From Escallonia rubra (taxonomy: Eukaryota; Streptophyta; Magnoliopsida; Escalloniales; Escalloniaceae), in assembly GCA_033065855.1 (NCBI GenBank), contig JAVXUO010001127.1, positions 1 to 64,000 on the forward strand: 64,000 nt of DNA. Reading direction: 5' to 3'. The position numbers were made by a program, and so were the translations under genes. The notes beneath the pieces are model-generated. The model worked only from the letters and a program-made list of their open reading frames with translations, was not told where the DNA came from and did not search any database. How positions within the stretch are numbered: position 1 is the first letter of the stretch; every line of letters starts with the position of its first letter. This document shows, in pieces, positions 45,085 through 56,700 of this stretch.

Positions 45085-46802
45085 TTTTTTTTGGGTGCAA
45101 CTGAAAGAGATAGCATTAAGACAAAAATAAAAGGTACAACTTAAAACCTAAGATGGGCAACTCCAGCTGTATCATCAGCTAACAAAGGGTAAACCACATC
45201 AGGTGGTTGCATGAGATACACAAAAGGAACACTTTGTTGTTCTCCAATTTTCGCAAGTTTATCAGCACATCGGTTGCCCTCTCTAAATATATGTGCTATT
45301 ACAGAATTAGTAGCATGTAACAAAAGTTTGGCATCCTTGATGAGATTCGTTAATTGGTGCACAGGAGCATCTTGCTCCATGATCAGCTCTACTGCTCTCT
45401 TCGAATCTGTCTCCATCATAATATTTGATAAGCCACAATCTCTGATATGTTGGAGACCCTTCACTATTCTAGTCAGTTCGGCTTCCAAGGCATTGCTCGT
45501 AGGGATAAAGCCAAAAAATCCACCCATCCACTCTCCAGACTCATTCCTGAGAAGACCACCATATCCTCCAGTTATGTTAGAATTAGCACAGCCATCAGTA
45601 TTAAGCTTCAGGATTCCTGCAGGAGGACAAGCCCAAGAAACAAGTTGGTTTATTCTAGTTATATTTCCTTTTTCTTTCTCAAAAGCATTCTGCATTTCTC
45701 TAGCAAAATTTAGTCCAGTTCTCCAGGTATACTCCACCTGAACAGTGATCCCCTCAATGCATTCTTTGTTCCTGTTCTTCCAAATCTGCCACAGAGTAGA
45801 AGTAAAAATATATAGCCATTGGGTATTAGCAAAATCCTTACTTCCTCTACCAACTATATTCCTAAATAACCAATCTTTAAGATTCAAGTTATCTTCTTCT
45901 TCAAGTTGTTCCCTAGAGAAGGTTTTTCTCCATAGCACACGGGCCTTAGGACAGAAACTAATAATGTGATCAGTAGTTTCAGTCCCATAGCCACATCTAG
46001 TGCAGCTGGCATCAAAAGTTAAGTTTCTATTGGCCCTAAGGCTATTAGAAGCTACCTTGTCATGTAAGAGAAGCCATATAAACAAAATAATTTTTTGAGG
46101 GATTTTAATTTTCCAAATCCAACCCCAACTATCGCTAGTAGTACAACAATTATTCAGAAGGAGAATGGTATCATAAGCACTTGAGATAGAAAATCTACCA
46201 TTAGTATTTCTGCCCCAAAAGGGGGCATCCTCCTCAACATTTTCTTGAGGGAGATAAACATTGTAAATCTGGTTAGCTTTCTCTTTGTCAACTAAGCCAT
46301 TAATTTTAGTCATATCCCAGTTCCCTTCAGATATAACATTTTCCACCATCAAAGGCTGCTCATTCAAACCATGATTATCCTTGAAAGGATCCTTGCCACA
46401 CCACCAATCCATCCAAAAGTCAACTTTATTATCTTTGTTGACATTCCACTTTAATCCCTTCATAATTATACTGTTGCTTTTCAGTATGCTCCTCCAAACA
46501 GGAGAGCTTCTAGCACTCTTGGACCATTGTCTGGGATTATCATTATTAGCATACTTATGCTTCAAAACTTTTATCCACAGAAGATCCTCGCATAGAGGGA
46601 AAAATTGTGATTGGATAATTTGTAGTTGGAAAAGTTTTTCAATGGGTAAGCGGTTCCAAAAGATTTGCCAGGTAGGTAAAAGAATTTCACGGGTAAAGAT
46701 AGGGCCCATAGGTTTTTCCAAAGTTGGGGTACATAGACTAGGGTTTGTGGATGGTCCCCCTTTTTTAGAAAGCAAAATTTGCTTGATCCTGTATTCCAAT
46801 TA
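45085..46802 (-). pseudogene. 5'-truncated L1-type LINE: zf-RVT and RNase H part of ORF2
   Basis: An open frame of about 552 codons (45141-46799) starts right after a stop codon and lacks the endonuclease and main reverse transcriptase domains. A C-rich zf-RVT segment lies around residues 230-300, with SCTRCGYGTETTDHIISFC showing the C-x2-C...H...C pattern. A C-terminal RNase H fold follows from about residue 400, with LNTDGCANSN, ALEAELTRIVKGLQ, METDSKRAVELI and FREGNRCADKLAK supplying the acidic residues. This is the end of a plant L1 ORF2. A tract of A residues on the minus strand at 45086-45094 fits its poly(A) tail. The frame has no internal stop, so the insertion is young, or the frame has been kept by chance. 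A domesticated gene is possible but less likely. Confidence 0.83.
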
Positions 46803-47058
46803 AATAGCTATTACAATCTAAAGGCGATATTCGAATGAGTAGCAGCACTGAAAAACAGGGATAAGGCATTGGAAAGTGGTCAATATGGCTTTGGAGGAAA
46901 GTGAAATAAAAATAAAGGCTTCTCGTGTTTGGGGTTACTAAACTTAAGGCAGTTAGGACGGGATAAAGCATAGAAATGCAGAGAGAGAGAGAGATGAACC
47001 GCAAAAAATGGCAACCTACATTGCGTCAGCGGCTTAAATTGGAGCTGATTATGGTTGT

Positions 47059-47290
47059 CTAGCGACCTCCCAATGCCAGATCTCGTAGATCCGCAGCTTG
47101 AAAGGGGTCATCGTTGACACCATTCACATCACCAGATCTGGAAAAATTGGCACCAAAATCTAATGTGTCCACGAGAAAGCATAAATCCTCTTTTTGATCC
47201 ACAAATCTAAAGTAGAGACTAAAAGATTCCCAGGTCATCTTGAGGGTGGTGGCAGCACCGGCTCTTGTTAGAGGACAAACATGGTCAGAC
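47059..47290 (-). other. unrecognised open stretch, possible gene fragment
   Basis: On the minus strand, after a CT-rich tract and a TTGCAG acceptor-like site near 47287, a frame is open for about 70 codons to a stop at 47059. It contains LKMTWESFSLYFRFVDQKED and DTLDFGANFSRSGDV. Composition looks coding, but I know no family for it and find no upstream exon. It could be a fragment carried with or near the LINE. Confidence 0.3.
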
Positions 47291-47433
47291 CTGCAAGAGA
47301 GAGAGAGAGAGAAAGCGAAGGAAAAAAAAGAAAAATAAGCAAAAAGAAAAGGTAAATAGGAAGAGTGAGATGGGGTTAGGGGGGGGGGGGAGATTCAATA
47401 CTACAAGGTAAGAAAGGAAAAGGAGGGGAAAAC

Positions 47434-47928
47434 TGTAATGACCCGGTTCATGGCCCCACAATAGGGCCATGCCTCCCTCAAAAGGGTCAGGCAATTATGT
47501 ACTTATGAGTTTGTGAGCAGGATTTTATAAGGCCAATAAAAAATTATTCCACATCTGATGTAAGATATCAAAATATTCTTACCCTATGCCTTAGCGTCCT
47601 CGCTAAGCCTCGATCACAAATAATCCAGAATCTTCCTCTCTAGCCATTGTGGGATGTACTTGGCTCACACTTCGCTGCCCCAACCATCTTCTTGATGTGG
47701 GATATACCAGTCTTGCTTTCGTTTCTCTCAACTATTGACAACCTGACTGAATAGCCCAGCCTGAACTTTTAAAAATTGGCTCTGATACTATCTATAACAA
47801 CCTGGTCCACGGCCCCACCACAGTGCAATGCCTCCTTTAACAGGGTTAGCTAAGTAAGTACTTAGAGTTTATGGGCAGGGTCTTATAAGGCCAATCACAA
47901 ATCATCCCACAACCAATGTGGGATATCA
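47434..47928 (-). mobile_element. TRIM-like miniature LTR element
   Basis: Two direct repeats of about 137 bp, 47434-47570 and 47793-47928, share GCCCCAC, ATGCCTCC, TTATAAGGCCAAT and GATATCA. Directly left of the right repeat, 47778-47790 reads on the minus strand as TAGTATCAGAGCC, a near match to the initiator tRNA-Met primer binding site. On the minus strand each repeat begins TGATATC, and the left one ends CATTACA. A 220-bp internal region has no coding capacity. At 495 bp total this fits a terminal-repeat retrotransposon in miniature. No target duplication was recognised. Confidence 0.72.
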
Positions 47929-48662
47929 TAAAGGCTCTCTCTCAAGAGTGAGACGCCCAAGGGGTTGGAGATGATAAATAGAGGAGACTGGGGTGGGGTG
48001 GGGGGATGAGGATAGATTGAAATGGGAACTTTAGGCGAAAGCATGAAAGCGTATGAAAACTAAAAGATCCTTAGATAAAGCAAACATACTCTAAATAATA
48101 TGGAGTACTCTCGAACCACTTGTTGCAATCATCTAGGACTGATGAATATAACCGAAAATAACATCTGGCCTCATTTAGCTCCTCTTCATATCACATTAGC
48201 CCCTTCTCCAATCCAATAGTTCAAAATAGTCGACACCAATGGTTCAGAACCATGCTATATTTGTTCAACAAAAAGACTTGTTCATTAACAAATTAAAAAG
48301 AAACAAAAATAAAAAGAAGCAAAGCTTTTCTTTTTTTGGTCGCAAGAAAGATCTTTGTATGGTAATATCTTTCAGAGTAAACAAGTCGTATTGTTCTGAA
48401 TAATAACATATGATAAGCCATCAGCTCGCATGAAAATGCAAAGCGCACGTTCAATTTTTTTTAGGGGTTGTACTTTTAGCATTTTTATTTTGTGTTTTCG
48501 TTTTCAAGATTTTCGTATCGAGTTAGAAAATACGCTTATGTACTTTTATCATTTTCATCAAAAAAAATTAGCTACTTTTTTAGCTGAGTTTGTGTATTTA
48601 TACCATTTTCATTTTCAGTTTGTACTTATATCCTTATTATTTATATGTGAAGCTACCTTACA

Positions 48663-48843
48663 GGATCAAGATCCTCTGCTGAACAGCAGAGGTGTTGTAC
48701 CCACAAAATGTCGCTAAATATTTTTTAGTGACAAAAAATTATCACTATAAATTTTAGTAACAGCGACAAAACACTTTAAATGACAATCTTTTGTCGCTAA
48801 ATGTTGTACAGCACCTCTGCTGTACAGCAGAGGATCTTGATCC
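48663..48843. mobile_element. Mutator-type MITE, 181 bp, with perfect 9-bp target duplication
   Basis: Both ends carry a terminal inverted repeat of about 39 bp starting GGATCAAGATCCTCTGCTG, with two mismatches between them. TACCTTACA stands on both sides (48654-48662 and 48844-48852), a perfect 9-bp duplication typical of the Mutator superfamily. Each inverted repeat holds a nested palindrome, CCTCTGCTGTACAGCAGAGG on the right and one with a single mismatch on the left. The middle is AT-rich with repeated GTCGCTAAAT. Confidence 0.92.
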
Positions 48844-48852
48844 TACCTTACA

Positions 48853-50859
48853 TGACCCACACAACCCCACTCTATGCTATTTCCCAACGAGATCTCCCAC
48901 CTACCACCGTTCCAAGACGGGTGACTGCCATGGCTTCCAAGTATACAACAGTCTTGCTGAAACGCAGGTGGTCGGTTAAATGATGATAAATGAAGCGAAG
49001 AATGTCATACCTGAGGTGCTCGGTGCAATATCTATCCTCACAACAAGTTATATCTCTTTATGGTAGAGTGTCGACTGTATGGGTGTTGATATGTCGTTAC
49101 AGAGGTCCAATTTGGCGTAGTGGTGGTTTATGGTGGCTGTGTGGCGACGACATGACCGAAAGAGATAAGGTTTGAGTGTTTAGTGGTGACCATGGTGTGT
49201 CATTCTTTCTAGACAATGACGAGGTCTGGTTCTTTAAGGTGGTGCCTTGGTGCTACTAGTAGAAACAAGAGAGAAGGAGCAGTGTCAGATTAGTGAGACT
49301 TTTTTTGCTTTTTTCTGACATTGAATTCACTTTGGTTAGAAAAAGTTGAAAACATCAAATGGGCTCCCCCCCCCCCACCCCCCAAAAAAAAAAAAAACAA
49401 ACTATACATGAGAGTTTAAGTGAGTAAAAAGAATTCCATACTCGATCCCATAGATACATATGCGGTTATCCGCTTTGCACTTGGCTACTGAGCGTTTACC
49501 GTTAAGGGTAATTCAGTAACCAGAAATAAAAGCTAGAGAATTTACTAGTCCCCACTTCCGGGAGAGCAAGGGATCACCCAACGAATGGGCGTAATGGCCT
49601 ATTCTGTTGGGCTTAAGAGAAACTCACAAATCTTCTTGGCAATGGGGGCAATCTCTTAACGCCTTTGTCTTTTTGTAAAAATAAGAAATACCTACAATTT
49701 TGTTTTTGTAAAAATAAGAAATAAAATAAGAAAGGGTAATTTTTTTTTGTTGTAAAAATACATACAAAATCTTTCTTAATTTGAAAAGTGAGCAATTTTT
49801 GTGGAACAGTTCAAAAATAAAATATGATCAATATATGTGGGACGAATGGAGTATAACTCCGTCAACCAACCATAACAACCAGACAGCTGCGACAAAAACT
49901 AGTGGCCTTATCACCTAATAGATACTTTTTTTTTTTTGCTTTTTAGGTTTAAGAATAACTATTATATCGTGTGCATATGAGCCTAAATTATCTTTAAAAG
50001 GTTAGTGGATCAGAAGAAACATTTCAAAGATCTCCTGAGGTTGGGCTCTCACTCAATATCCCTGTTATTTCGAATGTTTCATGTACTCAACCCCCATTGT
50101 GGTACAATTATTTTTATTCCGCTATCCCCTAGGTTGATTGGATATCGGCCCAGGGTCGCATCATTAGATTTGAGTAGATAAATGGATGACCCATCAAATG
50201 GTTCAACAAGAATGGTGAATTGAGATGGTTGACTGTGGCTGTGGATAGAGGGTTGATAGAGAATGGTTGGGAAAGTGGTGGTTGTGGCGGGATGCAATAA
50301 ACCCTGATGCATCAAACAAGACATGAACATAAATTTTGTTTATTTTACGCGCATAATAAGTAAAAGTCTGCCCTAAATTTGCCGCTTCCAAATCCCTTTT
50401 CAATTCCAAACTTGTTTTGTTCTTTGGTAGAGTAATTTATAGCCGACCGATCTTCCAAAGGAGTATGACTATAAGGATTTCTTCCGCGGTTTCAAGGCTT
50501 CCTCTTTTGAACCCTGCACTTTTGGCTGGAGTGAGGATTCTGATGGTCGTTTGGTTTCTGATTCCTCCAACTCGCTGAAATCCCCACCCTGTTTTGTTTC
50601 AAAAGAAGCTGATTTTTCAAAGTATGTTCTTAAAGGAGTTATTACTTGGTAAAACGTTGGTGTTCTTATCCTTAGGGTGGCATCCACCATATAGCCAAAC
50701 CACAGTATCTTCGAACATCATCAAGCTTATTTTCAGGCCAACCTGGATTGAATTTCTTGGTGCTTCTAGACAGTTGATCACTTTTCTCTATCTGGTGGCA
50801 TATTGAAATAAACATCTCCTCATCATCACTAAAAAGCCAAACCAACTTTAACAATATAG
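48853..50859. other. spacer without a supported gene
   Basis: Short open frames occur but none has a recognisable domain. At 49367-49396 there is a C homopolymer followed by an A homopolymer. On the minus strand, 50469-50690 and 50672-50854 are open with fairly coding-like composition (for example LDDVRRYCGLAIWWMP), possibly a decayed gene. I cannot assign it. Confidence 0.4.
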
Positions 50860-52334
50860 TCAGATGTGTTTAATAATGCGGAAGCACTTAAAACTTAAGA
50901 TTTTCATTGATTTTCAATTCAGTGTGTGTTACTATTCCATCCTGACTATGCACATTTGGACCTCTGCTCTCCTAATCTGGTTGCCCTGGCTAGTTGTCCC
51001 GTCTAACTGCTCTGTCTGGTTGCCCCGGCTGGCTACCCCAACATTTGGACCCCGGCTATCCTAATTTGGCTGCCCCAATCTGGATGTGGACATTTGGACC
51101 CCTGCTTTCTCAACCCTGCTATGCACATTTAGACTCCTGCTATCTTGACTCGGCTACGCATATTTGGACCGCCTCGTTCGAGCGCTGTTATCGCGTCATG
51201 TGCTCCGGAACGACGCCAATCTTTCTTCGTGACACCAGTCGCTGCGCCAGAGCGTCGTTTCGACAGAACGTGCCCGGTACGATGCCTATTTTTATGACAC
51301 CAGCCGCCCTGCTCAATCACCGTCTCCACGTCACGTGCCCCTGGCATGATGCCTGACTCCACGACACCCATTGCCACGCCGGTGCGCGACTTCCATGTCA
51401 CGTGCCCCCAGCACCGCACATAGTGTGTCATGCCTATGCACTGTGACGTTTATAGAGTCGCGCCCCTGGGACATGGATATTATCTCGGCCCATCAGGCAG
51501 GCGACTCCAGGACACTATCTTGACGCGCTCCGAGTGTTTCAGCATGAGGACTCACCCAGGGGATATGCTCGCTCTCTGAGACACTATCTCTGCCAGGGTG
51601 ATTGCATAACTAGTCTATGTGCTCCGAAACTAGGGGCTTTTCATCGGCACCCCTTGGGACTATGACATCTGGGTCACTCCGAGACAGGAGCAGGTCTCCA
51701 AAGGGGCATCATGCCTAGTCCGCCTAGCCATTGGGCGTCGGGCCTTCCCTATCGCTGTCAGGTCCTTGGCATCTCTTGACGCCCTGTGGGACTCTGCAAG
51801 GGAATTGGATTGGTAGTTAGATCAAGGAGGCTCTCTAGACATACTGGCACTGTGTGGGCCAATCTTTCTAGATAAACAGAGGGACACTGTGAGGAACATG
51901 TTGGGTGAATATACGATTCGACCATCCCGGAGCACTGGCACTTGTGGCCCCCCTCGGTGACGTGTCACTTCTGGGGGAACGCCAGGTGTCACTTGATGAC
52001 ATCATCATCTCAACCCCTATAAATAAGGGGCTTGAGAATTCATTTAAGGTTTTTTTGAAGACATTCAGAACACACATTCACTTTCTCACTCCAGAATTCT
52101 AGAGAAGGAAACATATATGACCTTGACTCTGGACCTAAGCATTGACTTTCGTCGTGTATTAACCTTTCATCATCGCCCTCAGAGCACTGCCATTCCTCAG
52201 ATTCTGTTTGGGAAGCCCTTAGTCTCGGCCCTTACTCCATCCTTGCTTTATTCCACATCAACATACTTAGCATATTACACGGACTGCATTCTTTGTAACA
52301 CCTCCACGTCGAACCTATTTCCTTGGCATCAGTG
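50860..52334 (+). mobile_element. GC-rich LTR of a retrotransposon, copy B
   Basis: Homologous to copy A at 12.3-14.8 kb and in the same orientation. Shared landmarks from about 51480 are the CTCCGGGACACTATCTC-like block (single copy here), GGGTCACTCCGAGAC, TGACATCATCATCTCAA, TATAAATA, CACTTTCTCACTC and the TTGGCATCAGTG end (52323-52334), which resembles an initiator tRNA-Met binding site. Upstream of 51480 it carries its own repeats around CATTTGGACC and GGTTGCCC. It ends at the same point as copy A and has no coding region. The left end is estimated from composition. Confidence 0.7.
52018..52025 (+). promoter_or_regulatory. TATA box of LTR copy B
   Basis: TATAAATA at the same place relative to the LTR end as in copy A. 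Confidence 0.55.
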
Positions 52335-53784
52335 TGTTTGATAATCCTTAACCTTGTACTACTTTAAAAATTAAGACATGTAAAAAATAAACAAAAATAT
52401 GAAGTCAAAATGAACTTTATCACTTAGTTTTAAGTAAGACAAATGATCAAAAGTTATTGAACAAAATTTTATGTAGGGCTGCAATTTGGACGAGTTAGAT
52501 GAGACCAAGGGCCAGACAATGCCCAACCCACTCTAAAAATTTGTGACCATGCCCATCCCATTTATGGGTGTATTTTATTTGTCTGTATCCAATCCGTTAA
52601 AGTTTTGGTGGCCACGCGCTAGACACGACTTGCCATGGGACGTGGTTAAAAGTTAGTTTTTGTTTACTTGATTTTAAAATTAAGTAAACTAGTCATGAGA
52701 TTTTGTTTACTTAATTCTTAAGCATATCAATTACCATCCAAGCATACTAATTAGTCATGATAATGAAGAAAATATAGTGAAGTCTCAAAAATGATTTAAA
52801 TATAAGTATGAAACAAAGTTTTAAGACAAAAAAAGAAAAAGAAAAAAAAAACTAGATTCTCGAAACAATCTTACGAAATCTAATCCTATAAGAAAAACAA
52901 AAGAGAAAAAGAGAACTCTTCAAAGGTCTCTAAATCCATATGTTTAGAGGATTTTAAAGATCGAAGGAAAAAAAAATACTTATCTTTCACACGTGAAAAA
53001 TTTACGATATGATATAAGTTGGACTGACTGGATTTTCTATGGGTTGGGCCGGCTTCCCCGTGATCGTCATGCCTGCGTCGATCACCACCAATACAATTTT
53101 CAACATCACATCTTCAAGCACCACTACCGCCATCACAATCATTATCTTTTAGCCGCTGTCGCCGCCATCACCACTACCACTAATACAACCAATACGTTTT
53201 TGACAGTAAATAATTATAGAACACACGTATAAAAATATTTAACTTCGATAAGATGGATAAACCTATAATAATAGAATAATTTTCGGAGATGGATGCAGTA
53301 GGTTGATATTTTCAGTTTTATAATTTCAGCTTGTAAGATTTTTCTCCGCCGTTATTACACCCCTCAATCCTCACCCTCCATCACGAGGGAATCAACTTCT
53401 GCCACGTCAGCCAAACATGGGTCACACCCCCCCCCCCCCCCACCGCCATGAACCTCCACCCCCACTAACCCCTTCCCCTCCAACCCTACAATTCCATCGT
53501 GCCAACCACTCTCTCCACCCCGCGCGTAGACTCCGTTACAACACACGCGCCCCACAAGAACTGAAAAACCGCATAGCCTGCGAATTGTTTCATTTCATTT
53601 TCCGCTTTCTGTTTCAATTTACGCCACCGCGAACTGCCCACTTACCCGCCCCTCTTGCATGTCCCTTTGAGCTCAGGCTCCCCTTAACGGAGCCCTAAGC
53701 TCTCCCTTTTTCACACACACACACGCACAGCTTCAATCTGTTTGTCTCTTTTCGCGACGCCTTTTCAGATCTCAAGGTATTGCA
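52335..53784 (+). other. spacer and eIF4B upstream region
   Basis: AT-rich to about 53030. It then carries C-rich sequence, including a C homopolymer near 53427-53440, and, before the start codon, a CA-repeat-containing leader (53712-53728). No gene is seen. The region from about 53560 probably holds the eIF4B promoter and 5' UTR. Confidence 0.5.
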
Positions 53785-56700
53785 ATGTCGAAACCATGGG
53801 GAAGCATCGGCGCATGGGCGGCCGACGCCGAGCGCGCAGAGGCCGAGGAGAAAGAGGCCGCCGCCGCGGCTGCGGCGGCCGGTGACTCGCAGAGCTTCCC
53901 GAGCCTGCGCGAGGCCGCGACAACCAAGCAGAAGAAGAAGACCAAGATGACCCTCCAGGAGTTCACGCTCGGCTCCGGCTCCGGCGCGGCCGCCTCCCGG
54001 CTCACCACCGACGAGATGCTCCGCCTCCCCACGGGCCCAAAGGAGCGCTCCGCCGAGGAAATGCAGTACGGCGGCGGCGGCGGCTTCTCCTCCTACGGCC
54101 GGCAGCCGGGTCGGGTCAGCCGGGATGAAGACGGTGGTCGGAGGCATTACGGCGGATTTGACGACGACCGGAGGGGCCCTTCACCTAGGGTTTCCGATTA
54201 CGACCAGCCCTCTAGGGCTGACGAGGTGGACAACTGGGCATTGACGAAAAAGCCCCTGCAATCATTCGATTCTGGTGGGGGGCGTCCTAATCGATACTCT
54301 AACCTAGGCGGTGGTGGAGGAGGAGGAGGAGGAGGAGGAGGGGGTGGTGGGGGGTTTAATTCTAGGGCTGATGAGGTTGACAATTGGGGAGCTGGGAAGA
54401 AGCCAATGCCACCGCCTAGGTCTTCGAATTTTGGGTCGGGCTTTCGCGATTCTGGGCCTGAACCGGATAGATGGACACGTGGAGGTGGGGGAGGTGGCGT
54501 TGGTGGGGGTTATCGCGATTCTGTGCCTGAAAATGATAGGTGGGCCAATCAGGAGAGGCCGCGATTGGTGTTGGATCCACCCAAGGGTGAGAGAGCAGTG
54601 GTTGAGCCTGTGAAGACTAATAGGCCAAGTCCGTTTGGGGTGGCGAGGCCTAGGGAGGAGATTTTGGCAGAGAAGGGTTTGGATTGGAAGAAGGCTGATA
54701 TGGAAATGGAAGGGAAGAGGCCGACTAGCTCACATTCAAGCCGGCCTGGGAGTGCTCAGTCTGCGCAGTCCGAGGGTACGGCGGTGGAAGGGGGTGTCAA
54801 ACCGCGGCCTAAGGTTAACCCATTTGGTGATGCTAAGCCTAGGGAAGTTTTGCTTCAAGAGAAGGGCTTGGATTGGAGGAAGATTGATTTGGATTTGGAG
54901 CATCGTAGTATTGACAGGTTTGTTTTCTCACCTATAGGTACTTCATACTTGTAATTAATTTCTTTATTTATGGGTCCTGTATAGCTTTGTGGCGCTCTAT
55001 GTCTTATTGCTGCGAACAGATTGATGCTTACTATGTTAGCTACTCATTGTTTTGATACAAGTTTGATGTTTCAGGGGTGTGATGGTGTGAATGTATGTAA
55101 TGTGTTTGATTGTGAGTCTTGGAACAGCGATAGCTAAATAAGGAAGAAAGAGTAATAGATACTAGAATGTCTTGACATTATGTTTTTAGAGCTATGATAA
55201 CAATTATAGCTAACTTAGGAAGAAAGGGAAATAGTTATGGTATGTTTTACATATTTATCATTTGATATTTATTACTGGTTATCATCTACCTACTTATCTT
55301 TCCCATTTGGATGGCTGCTTACCGAAGTGCAACAAACATTGTTAGTTGCAGCTTGTACCATTAGTTTGTCTGTGTGTGTGGTTTAACACAATAAGTTATA
55401 ATTAGACACATGTCCTAACTCCTAACTAAAATTGACATTTAGCAGACAGGTTATATATGAAATGTATAACATTGTTTTTTTACTCATCGAAAATTATTGA
55501 TAACATTATTCCACTTTTTCTCTTGAAGTTTCCTTCAAATTGGTGAGGACATGAAGTTAGTTGGCTTACTTTTCTTTGTTTGTATGGATCAAGTTTCAAA
55601 CCATCCCTTCTAAGGCCTGGGATGTGTTGACATATCAACTGCCTTGTCATATGTGGTTGATATAACTCAACTGAGCATTTGTCCCTAAGTAGTTAGGCTT
55701 AGCTACATGAATCCTTTTCCAGTCTCCTTTTAAAAGATATGATCTTGATTACTAGCAATTGCCGACCCTTTTTTTTGGAGTATGGTCCATTAGATCCGGC
55801 TGTTTTGGAAATTGAAATGATTAGGTTTTATAAACTGGAAGTCGTTAATCTGATTTTGAGTTTTAATCAAAAGTTTGAAGATGAGTATGCCAAGAGGTAT
55901 TGTCATCACCAGAAGTTGAAGGGTGCTGGGTAATTATTATAGATGAGGGTTGTTTGGTTAAAATACGTTATGGCGCGCAATCTGTATTCGCCCGATTTTG
56001 TATACCAATGTTAGCAATTTAACACCATTAACACCAAAATTCAGTATTCATACCAATTTGAACATTGTTGTACTATGCAATTTAGCAAAGTATGGAGAAA
56101 CTAACTTAACAAAGACAATTTTGACAAGACGATGGCACGAAGGATAATGTCAGCAAGCCTTCGAGAGTAGTCAACTAATAGTGTGCCGAGCGAGTAACTC
56201 TGGGTTGCCACAATCATACTTTACGTACTTGTCTCCATAAAAGAAGAGAAAAACTAGAAACGGAGGGGGATGGGTTACGTAAAGAAATAGAGAGAAAAAG
56301 TTTGTTGGCAAGGAGAGCTGGGTTTAAGTATTATAGTTTTCTGCTTTTCTTTTATTTGTGGTTTAGGTTTAAAGAAAGAAGAGAGAGTGACAGTAGAACG
56401 ATTGAGGGCTTTTATTAGCTTATGCGGAACTTGGTCAGCAGTGATACGTGATAGACATTTCATCTACATTGTGAAAAGTTGCTTTAGTATGCCTTTGTGA
56501 CTACAACCAGGTGCTCATTATCAGGGTCTTTGGCCTTGGGCATAGACATTAAAGGCACAACGTGTTTGAAGAGGCTTGAGTCCGTGAGGAGCTTGGCTGG
56601 CTTCATTAATAAAATTAGTTCCATTACATTCTATAAAGATTTACTTTCCAAGCGTAAGCACTCTTTGAATCTTGTTTTTCGAGTCTCTCTCTCCTCACCC

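Noticed and set aside
53695..54147. 150-codon minus-strand frame and others over eIF4B exon 1
   Set aside because: Antisense shadows of a GC-rich coding exon; Ala/Gly/Arg-rich with no domain.
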